NCBI GenBank assembly: GCA_018372435.1
Contig: JAHAJA010000009.1
Location: 1 to 64,000, forward strand
Direction: 5' to 3'
DNA length: 64,000 nucleotides
From: Clostridiales bacterium
GTDB taxonomy: Bacteria > Bacillota > Clostridia > Lachnospirales > Lachnospiraceae
The notes below the pieces were generated by a model that searched no databases, had not been told where the DNA came from, and worked only from the letters and a program-made list of their open reading frames with translations. Position 1 is the first letter of the stretch. Every line of letters starts with the position of its first letter. Below are positions 1 to 8,248 of the stretch, piece after piece. A program made the position numbers and the translations under genes.

Positions 1-31
1 TTTTAGTTAATCGCATAACTAATTATATCAG

Positions 32-68
32 AAAAACGCTGTACGTTCTATGAACGTCAGCGTTTTTT
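32..68. terminator. Bidirectional hairpin terminator after scpB
   Basis: The arms AAAAACGCTG-T-ACGTTC and GAACGT-CAGCGTTTTTT pair around a TAT loop with one bulged T. Runs of T follow the stem on either strand, so it can end scpB (minus) and anything arriving from the left. Confidence 0.8.
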
Positions 69-100
69 CTTTAGGGGAGTTTTTTTACAGCCCCTTTTAA

Positions 101-670
101 CTATACTTCTAATTTTAATTGTACTTCTTCTTCTGCTTCTTGTTTAAAATCCTCAACCACTTCAGGATTAATTACAGGTAAGTCCTCAAGGGAAGCAATT
201 CCAAAACTCCTTAAGAACTCTTCAGTTGTACCAACTAATATTGGTCTACCTGGTGCATCTAGTCTACCAACTTCACAAACCAAATTACACTCAATCAGTT
301 TGTTAATTGCATGATCCGTCTTAACTCCACGAATCTGCTCTATCTCTAACTTAGTTATAGGTTGCTTATATGCAATAATAGATAATGTTTCTAGTAGAAC
401 ATCAGTAAGTACATGTTTCCTTGGTATATGGGTTAATTTAATAATCGACTCATACATAGAAGCTTTGGTACACATCTGATAGGACCTTCCAAGCTCAATA
501 ATCTGAATTCCACGATCTTTCGTATCATACTTGTCCATCATGTTTCGAATCACTTTTTTGGTGGTCGCTTCGTCATGGCCAACCGCAGCCGCAATCCGTT
601 CTAACTCTACTGCTTCTCCCATGGTAAACAATATTGCTTCTATTATAGCTTCTATCATGCTAATCTCCAT
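101..670 (-). CDS. scpB: Segregation and condensation protein B
   Basis: ScpB, the winged-helix partner of ScpA in the Smc-ScpAB condensin that compacts and separates the chromosome. At 189 residues it has the usual length, with two predicted winged-helix domains (about 5-85 and 90-165) and a family-typical block around TDVLLETLSIIAYKQPITK. It lies 41 bases downstream of scpA in the same operon. The first ATG (670) has an AGGAG about 13 bases upstream; the ATG at 658 has a GGAG at ideal distance, so the protein could be four residues shorter. I kept the longer form because homologues begin with a similar MEI..I.AIIEAILF pattern. The third condensin partner, smc, lies at 19-22.6 kb in this window. 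Confidence 0.95.
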   Translation of the reverse strand: MEISMIEAIIEAILFTMGEAVELERIAAAVGHDEATTKKVIRNMMDKYDTKDRGIQIIELGRSYQMCTKASMYESIIKLTHIPRKHVLTDVLLETLSIIAYKQPITKLEIEQIRGVKTDHAINKLIECNLVCEVGRLDAPGRPILVGTTEEFLRSFGIASLEDLPVINPEVVEDFKQEAEEEVQLKLEV

Positions 671-711
671 CTTAACAAAAGTGCTCCTCTCTACATTAAA
701 ACTCTTATCCT

Positions 712-1464
712 TTATTCTGCTTGTCCCTTATATTGTATCTGAATATCTTCAAATACTTCTTCTTGATATATCTCAATCTTTCCGACTTTCATAAGCTCAA
801 GAATACCAAGGAAAGTAACAATAACTTCCATCTTAGATTGTGCAAATTCTAACATCATACGGAAACTAAAATACTTATGTCTCCTAGCATACTCCTCAAT
901 ATCTATCATCTTATCACTTAATGTAATCTCTTCTTTTTCTATCTTACCAAAAGTACTTCTTATCGGGTCAATCTTATCTTCCTGACGCTTAAGAACAGAT
1001 TCAAAAATCTCATGTAATTTTGCTAAAGTCAAATCACCAAGAATATCTTCTATATTAATTTCTTCTCTATAAGAAGAGATTTCTTTCGGAATAGATGCTC
1101 CTTTAAATATTACTTTTTCTGCATCAACTTGCTTATCCTTTAATTCTGTTGAGATGTATCTATACATCTTATATTCAAGTAATCGTTCTACCAATTCTTG
1201 ACGTGGATCTATTTCTTCATCCTCTTCATTCTTTTCTTTCGGTAGAAGCATCTTTGCCTTAATGTTAACAAGTGTAGCTGCCATCACTAGGAACTCACTC
1301 ATAACATCAAGATCCTTCTTTTCCATCGCTTGTATATATTCCATATACTGTTTAGTTATCTCGACTATCGGTATATCATAAATGTTTACTTTGTTCTTAT
1401 CAATTAAATGAAGAAGTAAATCAAGCGGGCCCTCGAATGCTTCCAACTTAACAGGTATCCCCAT
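712..1464 (-). CDS. scpA: Segregation and condensation protein A
   Basis: ScpA, the kleisin subunit that bridges the Smc heads and binds ScpB. It is 250 residues, normal for the family. The N-terminal block (KLEAFEGPLDLLLHLID, residues 7-23) is the ScpA signature; a charged middle and a C-terminal winged-helix-like region (about 170-245) follow. It starts 26 bases after the S2P-like membrane gene and precedes scpB, a gene order usual in Clostridia. The SD is weak (GATGGTG), which fits translation within an operon. Confidence 0.95.
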   Translation of the reverse strand: MGIPVKLEAFEGPLDLLLHLIDKNKVNIYDIPIVEITKQYMEYIQAMEKKDLDVMSEFLVMAATLVNIKAKMLLPKEKNEEDEEIDPRQELVERLLEYKMYRYISTELKDKQVDAEKVIFKGASIPKEISSYREEINIEDILGDLTLAKLHEIFESVLKRQEDKIDPIRSTFGKIEKEEITLSDKMIDIEEYARRHKYFSFRMMLEFAQSKMEVIVTFLGILELMKVGKIEIYQEEVFEDIQIQYKGQAE

Positions 1465-1490
1465 GCTTACACCATCTTTCTTATCTTTCT

Positions 1491-2135
1491 TTATAATATT
1501 ACTAATAAAGTATTCATAATCAAACCGCTAATTGTAGATATGATTCCTAATAATACAGTAAATAGTAATATCAGCTTGATATAATGATCATTTTTTATTA
1601 TAGAAAAATACTTACTTGGTGAATAACCAGCAATGAGTAACCCCATATCAAAGGTGGAAATCGGGATTAAATTAATCAAGAGCATATTCGTACTAATAAA
1701 TGCCATAAAATAAAAAAAATAAAATGATAGTAGAATTGTAATATTGTTATGCACTTTCGTAAAATCATTAACATCAGTAGATATGAATTGTGTTCTTATT
1801 ATCAATATATTTAATACTGCTATTAACAAAAGCACAAAAAAACCAGTAAATCCGGCTATCTTGTTCGTCTTTCTATCTTTCATTCTATACATATAAGGTT
1901 TAGAAAAACCTGAATAGGTAGTAACGCATAACAATAAACCTATTGGATCTACATACTTCCATAACTTACATATATCCCTTGCTGTTCGCTTTCTTCTAAG
2001 TTCATAATTAGGCTGTTCTTTCCACTCTGCCAAACTTCTTACACAATATATAATTGATTTCGGTAACTCGTGTAATATCATGATTACGATTGCAGCAACC
2101 AATGCTGCACTCACACTCAGTAATGCCTCTTTCAT
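1491..2135 (-). CDS. Degenerate site-2-protease (M50)-like membrane protein
   Basis: Membrane protein of 214 residues with four or five hydrophobic segments. Its landmarks match the M50 site-2 protease family: an HE motif in the first helix, a DPIG / GFSKPY segment where M50 proteins carry a G-[WF]-[AS]-K-P block, and LIPISTFDMGLLIAGYSP where they carry NxxPxxxLDGG. The zinc ligands look lost: HExxH reads HELPK (second His gone) and the LDGG Asp-Gly reads FDMG. M50 genes often precede scpA in Clostridia, so this is probably a non-catalytic descendant that keeps the locus and fold. A GTG at 2147 is in frame but lies inside the SD (GTGGAGG); the ATG at 2135, five bases after GGAGG, is the real start. 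Confidence 0.75.
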   Translation of the reverse strand: MKEALLSVSAALVAAIVIMILHELPKSIIYCVRSLAEWKEQPNYELRRKRTARDICKLWKYVDPIGLLLCVTTYSGFSKPYMYRMKDRKTNKIAGFTGFFVLLLIAVLNILIIRTQFISTDVNDFTKVHNNITILLSFYFFYFMAFISTNMLLINLIPISTFDMGLLIAGYSPSKYFSIIKNDHYIKLILLFTVLLGIISTISGLIMNTLLVIL

Positions 2136-2172
2136 CGCTACCTCCACGTTGTTTTTTAGTCAGATATATCCC

Positions 2173-2201
2173 ATTATAGTAAGATATCTGAAATTAAGCA
2201 A
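2173..2201 (-). promoter_or_regulatory. Promoter of the S2P-like/scpA/scpB operon
   Basis: On the minus strand TTGCTT (2201-2196) and TATAAT (2178-2173) are separated by 17 bases. Inverted copies of CAGATAT (2161-2167) and ATATCTG (2184-2190) flank the -10 box and could be an operator. Confidence 0.6.
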
Positions 2202-2239
2202 GCACAATTCTCCATTAATTCCAACCTATTGTTCACTAA

Positions 2240-3106
2240 TTATTCTTTATTCAAAGTGAATACCATGATCTCTGGGCGGTTAAATATACGGATTTTTATT
2301 GTATGAACACCTAATCCCCTAGAGAGCAACATAGTAGAGGAATTTAGTTCAAATCTACCGCTATCAAAATGAGGAAACAAAATATATTGTGGTGATATTA
2401 CTCCCCCAAGGAAAGGCAAACGCATAATTCCTCCATGCACATGACCAGATAACACCAAATCCGCTCCCCAATCAGCATAATAATTAAAGTACATTGGATT
2501 ATGTGCCAATAGTATTGTATATGTTTTTGGATCACATCGTCCAATGCACTTTTTAATATATTCATTCGTCATCTCTGGACGATTGATCTTATTATAATAA
2601 TCAGATGCAATTTCTAAACCTGTTACGTTAATGGTTGCATCTTTTCTCTTTATTTTAATAGTCTTATTATGCACAAAATGTATTCCATATGCTGCTAAGA
2701 TATCATGATATTCTTTGTATATGGTATCTTTAGTTTCTTCCCCTTCAGCTAGCTTCTGTTCGTGATTACCATTCACATAATAGATGCCAAATTCTTTACT
2801 AAGGGTTTCAAGAAGGTTTAATGTATCATAATAATCCGCCTTATTATGACCAATTAGCATATCTCCAGCAACCATGATGTAATCAGGATGTTCATTTCTT
2901 ATTCTTCTAAGCAGATGCTCATTGTTTTTACCAAATGAATTATTATGTAAATCAGTTAATAATACTATCTTTACATTATCAAACTCCGCAGGTAATTTAT
3001 CTGAATGTAACTTATACTTAGAAACTGTCAAATGATGATTTTCCTTATGCATTAGGAACACAAATAGGATAATGATAATACCTATACATAAATTTGTTTC
3101 TACCAT
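2240..3106 (-). CDS. Membrane-anchored calcineurin-like metallophosphoesterase
   Basis: Metal-dependent phosphoesterase of 288 residues, related to B. subtilis YkuE. An N-terminal helix (about 4-19) anchors it and the catalytic domain follows. Metal-binding motifs are complete and ordered: TDLH (D52, H54), GD (81-82), GNHE (113-116), AHNP (H202) and GHVHGG (221-226). YkuE-type enzymes act on phosphodiesters or lipid headgroups outside the membrane; the substrate here is unknown. The start has a good AGGAGG seven bases upstream. It lies 54 bases after the carboxypeptidase gene on the same strand, so joint transcription is possible. Confidence 0.85.
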   Translation of the reverse strand: MVETNLCIGIIIILFVFLMHKENHHLTVSKYKLHSDKLPAEFDNVKIVLLTDLHNNSFGKNNEHLLRRIRNEHPDYIMVAGDMLIGHNKADYYDTLNLLETLSKEFGIYYVNGNHEQKLAEGEETKDTIYKEYHDILAAYGIHFVHNKTIKIKRKDATINVTGLEIASDYYNKINRPEMTNEYIKKCIGRCDPKTYTILLAHNPMYFNYYADWGADLVLSGHVHGGIMRLPFLGGVISPQYILFPHFDSGRFELNSSTMLLSRGLGVHTIKIRIFNRPEIMVFTLNKE

Positions 3107-3160
3107 TCCTATACCTCCTATAATTTAATAAATGGATTCCTAATGCTTCATTATAGCATG

Positions 3161-4633
3161 TTATTTCTTATCTGATAAGAAAAATTTTTGAATTACTTTT
3201 CCTAGATAATCTTTGAATTTAGCTTCCTTTACTTGCTTAACCGCAACAATATCTACGGAACCTATTTTCTTTCCATTGTATGTATATACGATTTCACCAA
3301 GTTTACTTCCTTCTTCAATCGGAGCGGTAATTTCTTCTACCATAGTAACTTCCTTCTTAATCTCATCTGGATTTGTATTCGTTAAACACAGATAATGAAA
3401 TTCTCCATTTGGCTTGCCTTCAACGGTTTCTTCCAGACCTTTCTTTACTTTAACTGGTTCAATTGCCAGTTCCTTATGGTCATCAATGAATAGACTACAA
3501 TTAGCAAAACCGTAATCTAACAATTTAGCTGCTTCGACAAATCTTTGTAATGGATTAGGATTCCCCATTACTACTGCAATCATATCCATACCATTGCGGT
3601 TTGCTGATGCAGATAAGCAATATTTCGCCTTTCCAGTTGATCCAGTCTTAAGACCTGTTATTCCCTTGTATGAACGAACAAGTTTATTGGTATTCGTAAG
3701 CCCAAACTCACTAGTTCCCTTCTTCGTTGTATGTGTAATCGTATCCATCCAAACCGTTGAATAATTACTAATCTCAGGATGTTTAGTAATAAGTTCTCTA
3801 GACATAAGCGCTACATCTAAAGCACTTGAATAATGGTCTGCTACATCAAGTCCACAGCTATTCACAAAATGCGTATTCTTCATTCCTAGTTCTTGGGCTT
3901 TTTGATTCATACGGTTAACGAATTCTTCCTCTGATCCAGCTACATATTCAGCCATAGCAACACAAGCATCATTCGCACTCGCAATACTAATACATTTGAT
4001 CATATCATTTACCGTTTGCGTCTCATAAGGCTCAAGATAAACCTGCGATCCTCCCATTGAAGCAGCATGCTCACTTACACTAACGGAATCCTCTAATTTA
4101 ATTTTTCCAGAATCAATCGCATCAAAGATAAGCAACATAGTCATTATCTTAGTTATACTAGCTGGTTCCACTTGCTTATCCATATCCTTCGAATACAGTA
4201 TTGCTCCTGTTGAAGCCTCCATAAGTACAACACTATTAGAATCTAATGTAAAACCAATGTCTGATTGTACTATCTGTACATTTTGCGTATCACTCTCAGT
4301 TGATTCATTCGAATCATTATTTTCTTTTTGTTCATTCGTATCATTTTGTGCAGCTTTATCATCTTGCTTATTCTCTTGTTCTGTATCATCCTTAGTTGTC
4401 TTTTCTTCTTGCTGTGAATCTTCTTTCTTTTCATTTGATTCTTTCTTTTCATCTGATTCTTTCTTTTGATCTTCCCCATTAGAATTATCCTTGTTCGTAT
4501 CATCCTGCGTACTTAACAACTTACTGTTCTTTGACACTTGTCTGCTAATGGTTGAAGCACTAACAACATTAGATGCAACCATTACTAATAATACAAGAAG
4601 TGCGATTAACTTATATAGCCTCTTCCTAATCAT
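3161..4633 (-). CDS. D-alanyl-D-alanine carboxypeptidase (S11 family), acidic linker
   Basis: Low-molecular-mass penicillin-binding protein that trims the terminal D-Ala from peptidoglycan stem peptides outside the cell. Signal peptide at about 1-26; catalytic motifs S159-I-T-K162, S219-A-N221 and K329-T-G331; C-terminal PBP5-like domain at about 385-470. At 490 residues it is about 80-100 residues longer than DacA/DacF, because residues 45-118 form a Lys/Glu/Asp/Asn/Ser-rich disordered linker with repeated KKES(D/N)E units. The linker probably lifts the catalytic domain through the wall. DacF-type genes often lie near scpAB in Clostridia. SD GAGG lies a few bases before the ATG. Confidence 0.92.
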   Translation of the reverse strand: MIRKRLYKLIALLVLLVMVASNVVSASTISRQVSKNSKLLSTQDDTNKDNSNGEDQKKESDEKKESNEKKEDSQQEEKTTKDDTEQENKQDDKAAQNDTNEQKENNDSNESTESDTQNVQIVQSDIGFTLDSNSVVLMEASTGAILYSKDMDKQVEPASITKIMTMLLIFDAIDSGKIKLEDSVSVSEHAASMGGSQVYLEPYETQTVNDMIKCISIASANDACVAMAEYVAGSEEEFVNRMNQKAQELGMKNTHFVNSCGLDVADHYSSALDVALMSRELITKHPEISNYSTVWMDTITHTTKKGTSEFGLTNTNKLVRSYKGITGLKTGSTGKAKYCLSASANRNGMDMIAVVMGNPNPLQRFVEAAKLLDYGFANCSLFIDDHKELAIEPVKVKKGLEETVEGKPNGEFHYLCLTNTNPDEIKKEVTMVEEITAPIEEGSKLGEIVYTYNGKKIGSVDIVAVKQVKEAKFKDYLGKVIQKFFLSDKK

Positions 4634-4702
4634 TTTTTCCTCTTCTAATATTCGTAAGTATTACTATATTTTAATCAGCTTATCTTAAAAATATGACAAA
4701 TA

Positions 4703-5248
4703 CTATTCGACTTTTAGTTTGCAAGTAAGCTTTTTCCCATGTGTTTTAGCAGTAATAACTACGGTCCCTTTCCTTTTGGCGGTCACATATCCATAATCAT
4801 TCACGTAAGCTATGGAAGAATCACTTGATTTCCAAGCAACAATACTTATGATTCCATCCCCTTCAACATGAAATTGATACTTCTCCCCCACCTCAAGCGT
4901 TAAAGTTTTTCTATTAATTGCTATAACCCGTACTTTACATCGTAACGTTTTCTTACCTACTTTCGCTGTAATAAAGGTTACCCCTGGCTTCTTAGCATAT
5001 ATCTTACCATTAAGGTTCACATATGCAACTTTAAAATCTTTTGAACTATAATGTACCCTTTTATTAATAGAAAAAACAGACAACCGAAATGTTTCTCCTT
5101 TTTCTAAAACGATACTTTCTTTGTTCAGATGTAAGGAAAATGGCAAATCGGGCATATCCAAAAAATATACTGATGTCCTTTGGTATAAAAAGTTCCCAAC
5201 TAACAAAATACTAATTGCAATGACTACAATCTTCATAATTTTTCGCAA
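4703..5248 (-). CDS. Secreted or anchored protein with bacterial Ig-like (Big_2) repeats
   Basis: An N-terminal hydrophobic helix (5-23) is followed by two tandem Big_2-type repeats, about residues 37-110 and 112-181. Each carries the usual pattern: L..G....L, then S(S/K)D..VAYVN..G.(I/V).A...G...ITAK..GK.L.CKV.V. Big_2 domains are adhesive or structural modules of surface proteins; no enzymatic domain is present. The TTG at 5248 is the likely start, since AGGAGGTG lies at good spacing before it, whereas the ATG four codons later is too far. Function beyond a surface location is unknown. Confidence 0.8.
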   Translation of the reverse strand: MRKIMKIVVIAISILLVGNFLYQRTSVYFLDMPDLPFSLHLNKESIVLEKGETFRLSVFSINKRVHYSSKDFKVAYVNLNGKIYAKKPGVTFITAKVGKKTLRCKVRVIAINRKTLTLEVGEKYQFHVEGDGIISIVAWKSSDSSIAYVNDYGYVTAKRKGTVVITAKTHGKKLTCKLKVE

Positions 5249-5298
5249 TAATAATCACCTCCTAATATAATGTTTTATTTTTATTTTGTGGAAATTCC

Positions 5299-5327
5299 TT
5301 GACATAATTTATCAGTTATCCTACAAT
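5299..5327 (+). promoter_or_regulatory. Promoter of the CaCA antiporter gene
   Basis: TTGACA (5299-5304), a 17-base spacer and TACAAT (5322-5327) lie 65 bases before the ATG at 5393. Confidence 0.75.
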
Positions 5328-5392
5328 ATTTTTTGACTATTTTATCATTTATATATAGTTATAGAAAATTACTCGAAAGAAAAGGTGAATTT

Positions 5393-6337
5393 ATGCAAAT
5401 AATTATTCAACTACTCCTTCTAGCCTTAGGATTTGTACTTCTTATTAAAGGTGCAGACAAGTTTGTAGAAGGATCATCAAAAATCGCTGACAAATTCCAC
5501 ATTCCACAACTTGTCATCGGTTTAACCATTGTTGCATTCGGTACGAGTGCTCCAGAAGCTGCGGTAAGTATCAATGCTGGGCTTAATGCAAATGCAGACA
5601 TCGCAATAAGTAATGTCTTGGGTAGTAACATATTCAATATCCTAATCATTATAGGTATTACGTGCATTATCCTTCCATTAAGCATTCAAAAATCAACACT
5701 ATACTTTGAGTTACCATATGTAATTATTACAACTTTGGTCCTACTCTTACTTGGATTAGATGGTAAACTTAGTTTAATTGATGGTGTAATCCTTTGGATA
5801 ATGTTCATTGTGTTCTTCATATACTTAATCAGGTTATCAAGATCTGGAAAGGCACAAATGGATGACGTCCCGGAAGCTAATGAAAAGGATAAAATGCCCC
5901 TACTAATATTGATAACAATTCTTGGTATGGCAGCTATCATTATTGGTAGTGATATAACAGTAGACAGTGCATCGAAAATTGCTGAAATCTTTGGTATGAG
6001 CCCTCGTTTTATCGGCTTAACAATCGTTGCTTTTGGTACATCCTTACCAGAATTAATTACTTCTATTACTGCTGCTAAGAGAGGTAAAGACGACATTGCA
6101 GTTGGTAACATTGTTGGTAGTAACTTATTCAATATCTTATTCGTATTGGCGACAACTTCTCTGATAACACCAATTAATTTTGCAAGAAGTTTCATCGTTG
6201 ATGCCATTGTAGCAATAGCTGCTGCTGTAATTTTACTTATCTGTGTATTCCGTGATCGTAAGGTTGGAAAAACTGGTGGTATTATTATGATTACTTGTTA
6301 TGTAGCATATTTCGTTTATCTTGTATTTCTAAGATAA
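5393..6337 (+). CDS. Calcium/sodium antiporter (CaCA family, YrbG-like)
   Basis: Inner-membrane cation exchanger of 314 residues with about ten helices in two inverted halves. Both alpha-repeats are intact: GTSAPE...SNVLGSNIFNI in the first half and GTSLPE...GNIVGSNLFNI in the second; their acidic and polar residues bind Ca2+ and Na+. A TTG at 5333 is in frame, but ATG 5393 has the SD (AAAGGTG) and gives the family-typical N-terminus. It is monocistronic: promoter at 5299-5327 and a strong terminator after it. The exchanged ion pair is inferred from the family. Confidence 0.92.
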   Translation: MQIIIQLLLLALGFVLLIKGADKFVEGSSKIADKFHIPQLVIGLTIVAFGTSAPEAAVSINAGLNANADIAISNVLGSNIFNILIIIGITCIILPLSIQKSTLYFELPYVIITTLVLLLLGLDGKLSLIDGVILWIMFIVFFIYLIRLSRSGKAQMDDVPEANEKDKMPLLILITILGMAAIIIGSDITVDSASKIAEIFGMSPRFIGLTIVAFGTSLPELITSITAAKRGKDDIAVGNIVGSNLFNILFVLATTSLITPINFARSFIVDAIVAIAAAVILLICVFRDRKVGKTGGIIMITCYVAYFVYLVFLR

Positions 6338-6370
6338 TTACTACTAACGTAATCTATAACTATAGATATT

Positions 6371-6413
6371 AAAGAAAGACAGTTTTCTATTCATAGAAAA
6401 CTGTCTTTCTTTT
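6371..6413 (+). terminator. Terminator of the antiporter gene
   Basis: AAAGAAAGACAGTTTTCTAT pairs almost perfectly with ATAGAAAACTGTCTTTCTTT and is followed by T residues. Confidence 0.85.
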
Positions 6414-6450
6414 TATCTATTTACTACACGATTACCTAAATCCTCACAAC

Positions 6451-6470
6451 TTGTCCAATATATTAGACAA
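6451..6470. promoter_or_regulatory. Near-perfect 20-base palindrome before a GNAT gene
   Basis: TTGTCCAATATATTAGACAA is palindromic except for one base pair. It lies 170 bases before the GNAT start, in an otherwise featureless gap (6414-6639), and could be an operator. Confidence 0.3.
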
Positions 6471-6639
6471 ACTGATACCAATTTATCATTTATTTTCCTT
6501 CCAATATTATGTATTATTATATTATTAAGATTCGTATGTCAACTTGTGATATCTAAATCATTATTAAAATCTATTGTGAAGACTTACTAATAACTAAAAA
6601 AACGATTCAAAGCGACATAATCAAATTAGGAGGATTTAT

Positions 6640-7500
6640 ATGAGATTACATACTTATAAAAATGCACAATCTTTCTTAAAGGCTAATCAACGTTTATTAG
6701 TTGATAATGAGGCTTTAACACAATTAATCATCTATAATGCCTTACAAAAACTCACTGTACCCTCATGTAACACCTGTTTATTTGGTACTATAACCGAAGG
6801 CGATCAAGTAATCCTACTCTTTTCCAACGTAACTCCTTATAATCTTCAGATCTTTGCTCCTATAGAAGAGAAACATTTACTGCAAGCTGCAATTAAATTA
6901 CTAATAAAGTACCTATTAGATATTAACATTCCAGTTAAAGGAATAAGTGGCAACTCAGTGATATGTAATAACTTCATAACTTATTATACTAAGAAATCGC
7001 CTTCTTCCATATTCAAAGAATACTTAAGAAGCGATATCTTAGAGTTACGTGATATACATACTATCAATATTCCCAATGGATTTTTCCGCCAAGCCAATCT
7101 ATCTGATCTAGATACCATCACTCATTGGAATGTTTTATTCGGAAATGATGTTTTAGATTTACGTTTAGAATATGATCGTATCATTGATATGGTTAGTGAA
7201 CAAATCAATAATAATTTATACTATATATTTTTCAATACAGATGACGTTCCAGTATCAATGGCCTGTACTACAAGGAAATTACTAAACGGCTCTTCTATTA
7301 GCTATGTCTATACAGCAAACAATTATCGAGGCCATGGCTATGCTACCGCCATTATGTATCATTTGAGCAAATCTATTCTTAAACAAGGTAATCAATTCTG
7401 TACTTTATTTGTAGACAAGAAAAACCAGGCAGCTAATAGAGTTTACCATAAAACCGGCTATAGGATTATAGCTGAAAATTACGACTACTATCTCACCTAA
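6640..7500 (+). CDS. GNAT-family N-acetyltransferase
   Basis: A 286-residue protein with a C-terminal GNAT domain (about 150-285). The acetyl-CoA-binding motif A reads YRGHGYA (Q/RxxGxG/A pattern), followed by NQAANRVYHKTGYR typical of motif B. The N-terminal half (about 1-145) is a less conserved GNAT-like or substrate-recognition region. The acceptor substrate cannot be deduced. AGGAGG lies eight bases before the ATG. Its TAA overlaps the stop codon of the convergent lipoprotein gene. Confidence 0.85.
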   Translation: MRLHTYKNAQSFLKANQRLLVDNEALTQLIIYNALQKLTVPSCNTCLFGTITEGDQVILLFSNVTPYNLQIFAPIEEKHLLQAAIKLLIKYLLDINIPVKGISGNSVICNNFITYYTKKSPSSIFKEYLRSDILELRDIHTINIPNGFFRQANLSDLDTITHWNVLFGNDVLDLRLEYDRIIDMVSEQINNNLYYIFFNTDDVPVSMACTTRKLLNGSSISYVYTANNYRGHGYATAIMYHLSKSILKQGNQFCTLFVDKKNQAANRVYHKTGYRIIAENYDYYLT

Positions 7501-8003
7501 CGATTAGGAGAATTTGGTGTATTCGTTTCATTCGAGGAATTCGTACTGTTCGGACTATTGGATTCCACCGGAGTGTTTGATGTATTAGGGGAATTGGCCG
7601 TATTCCCTTTATTAGATTCATTTGGAGCATTCGTAGTATTCGATTCATTCGGATTATTCGAGGAATTCGGATTGTTCGTATCATTTGGCACATTAGAAAC
7701 ATTGGAACTATTTGGTTCATTCGGCTTATTCGGCTTCTCTGAGTCATTGGATTCACTCGTTTCATTCGTTTCATTGGATTTATTCATCTCATTATTGTTA
7801 CTAACATTGCTTGTTTGTTGGTTATATTCCTCTGTCACAGCACCTCCTTTTATTGTATCACTATCCTCTTTATTATTTGATGTCGTAGTACTCTTTTCTG
7901 ATCTATTATTATTATTCGAATTACTTTGACAAGCACTTAGTGTTAATACTAGTATATTAATTATTAGGAAGCAACTAAGGATTTTCTTTTTTGTCTTAAC
8001 CAT
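7497..8003 (-). CDS. Lipoprotein with a long X-X-Asn triplet-repeat tail
   Basis: A 168-residue lipoprotein of unknown function. The signal peptide ends in a lipobox LSAC (Cys25 is the predicted lipidated residue). Residues 26-71 are Ser/Asn/Thr-rich. Residues 72-167 are 32 consecutive triplets, 29 of which end in Asn (KPN, EPN, SSN, ESN, SPN and similar); the exceptions are ETS, DSE and TPV. No known domain is visible. The tail is likely an extended or disordered wall-spanning stalk, or a repetitive ligand. GGGGG lies six bases before the ATG. Confidence 0.75.
   Translation of the reverse strand: MVKTKKKILSCFLIINILVLTLSACQSNSNNNNRSEKSTTTSNNKEDSDTIKGGAVTEEYNQQTSNVSNNNEMNKSNETNETSESNDSEKPNKPNEPNSSNVSNVPNDTNNPNSSNNPNESNTTNAPNESNKGNTANSPNTSNTPVESNSPNSTNSSNETNTPNSPNR
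7503..7790 (-). repeat. Degenerate 9-base tandem repeat coding (X-X-Asn)32
   Basis: 288 bases, 32 units of nine bases, coding the Asn-every-third-residue tail of the lipoprotein. Units have diverged at the DNA level (AAT and AAC, mixed first and second codons), so the protein pattern is conserved better than the DNA. Confidence 0.85.
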
Positions 8004-8180
8004 CTTATCCCCCTATATTTTATATAAATAATGTTTCAATATATTTCACTTAAGATTTGACTTATTATCTGAAAACGTATACAATAGACTTCGACATATT
8101 AACGTATTATTATACGCAATTGTTTCATATTATTCATGGATTATTAGTAGGTATAACTTTCAGCTCTCAATATAATTAAG

Positions 8181-8198
8181 AGAAACTAGTTAGTTTCT
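8181..8198. promoter_or_regulatory. Perfect palindrome before DAHP synthase
   Basis: AGAAACTAGTTAGTTTCT (8-base arms, GT centre) lies 50 bases before the aroF-like start and just after a TATAAT (8171-8176). It could be an operator or a leader hairpin. No T-box motif was seen in 8004-8248. Confidence 0.45.
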
Positions 8199-8248
8199 AA
8201 TATATTACCATAATTCTTATGAATTTTAAATAGTAAAGGAGAATTAGA

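Noticed and set aside
4257..4503. Ser/Cys/Phe-rich and Lys/Met-rich open frames in the dacF linker region
   Set aside because: They are shadows of the repetitive acidic linker in other frames.
7493..7929. Repetitive open frames overlapping the lipoprotein gene on both strands
   Set aside because: They arise from the 9-base repeat; the frame with a signal peptide, lipobox and SD is the real gene.
8004..8248. T-box or other amino-acid leader before DAHP synthase
   Set aside because: No AGGGTGGNACCGCG-type T-box sequence or specifier stem is visible.
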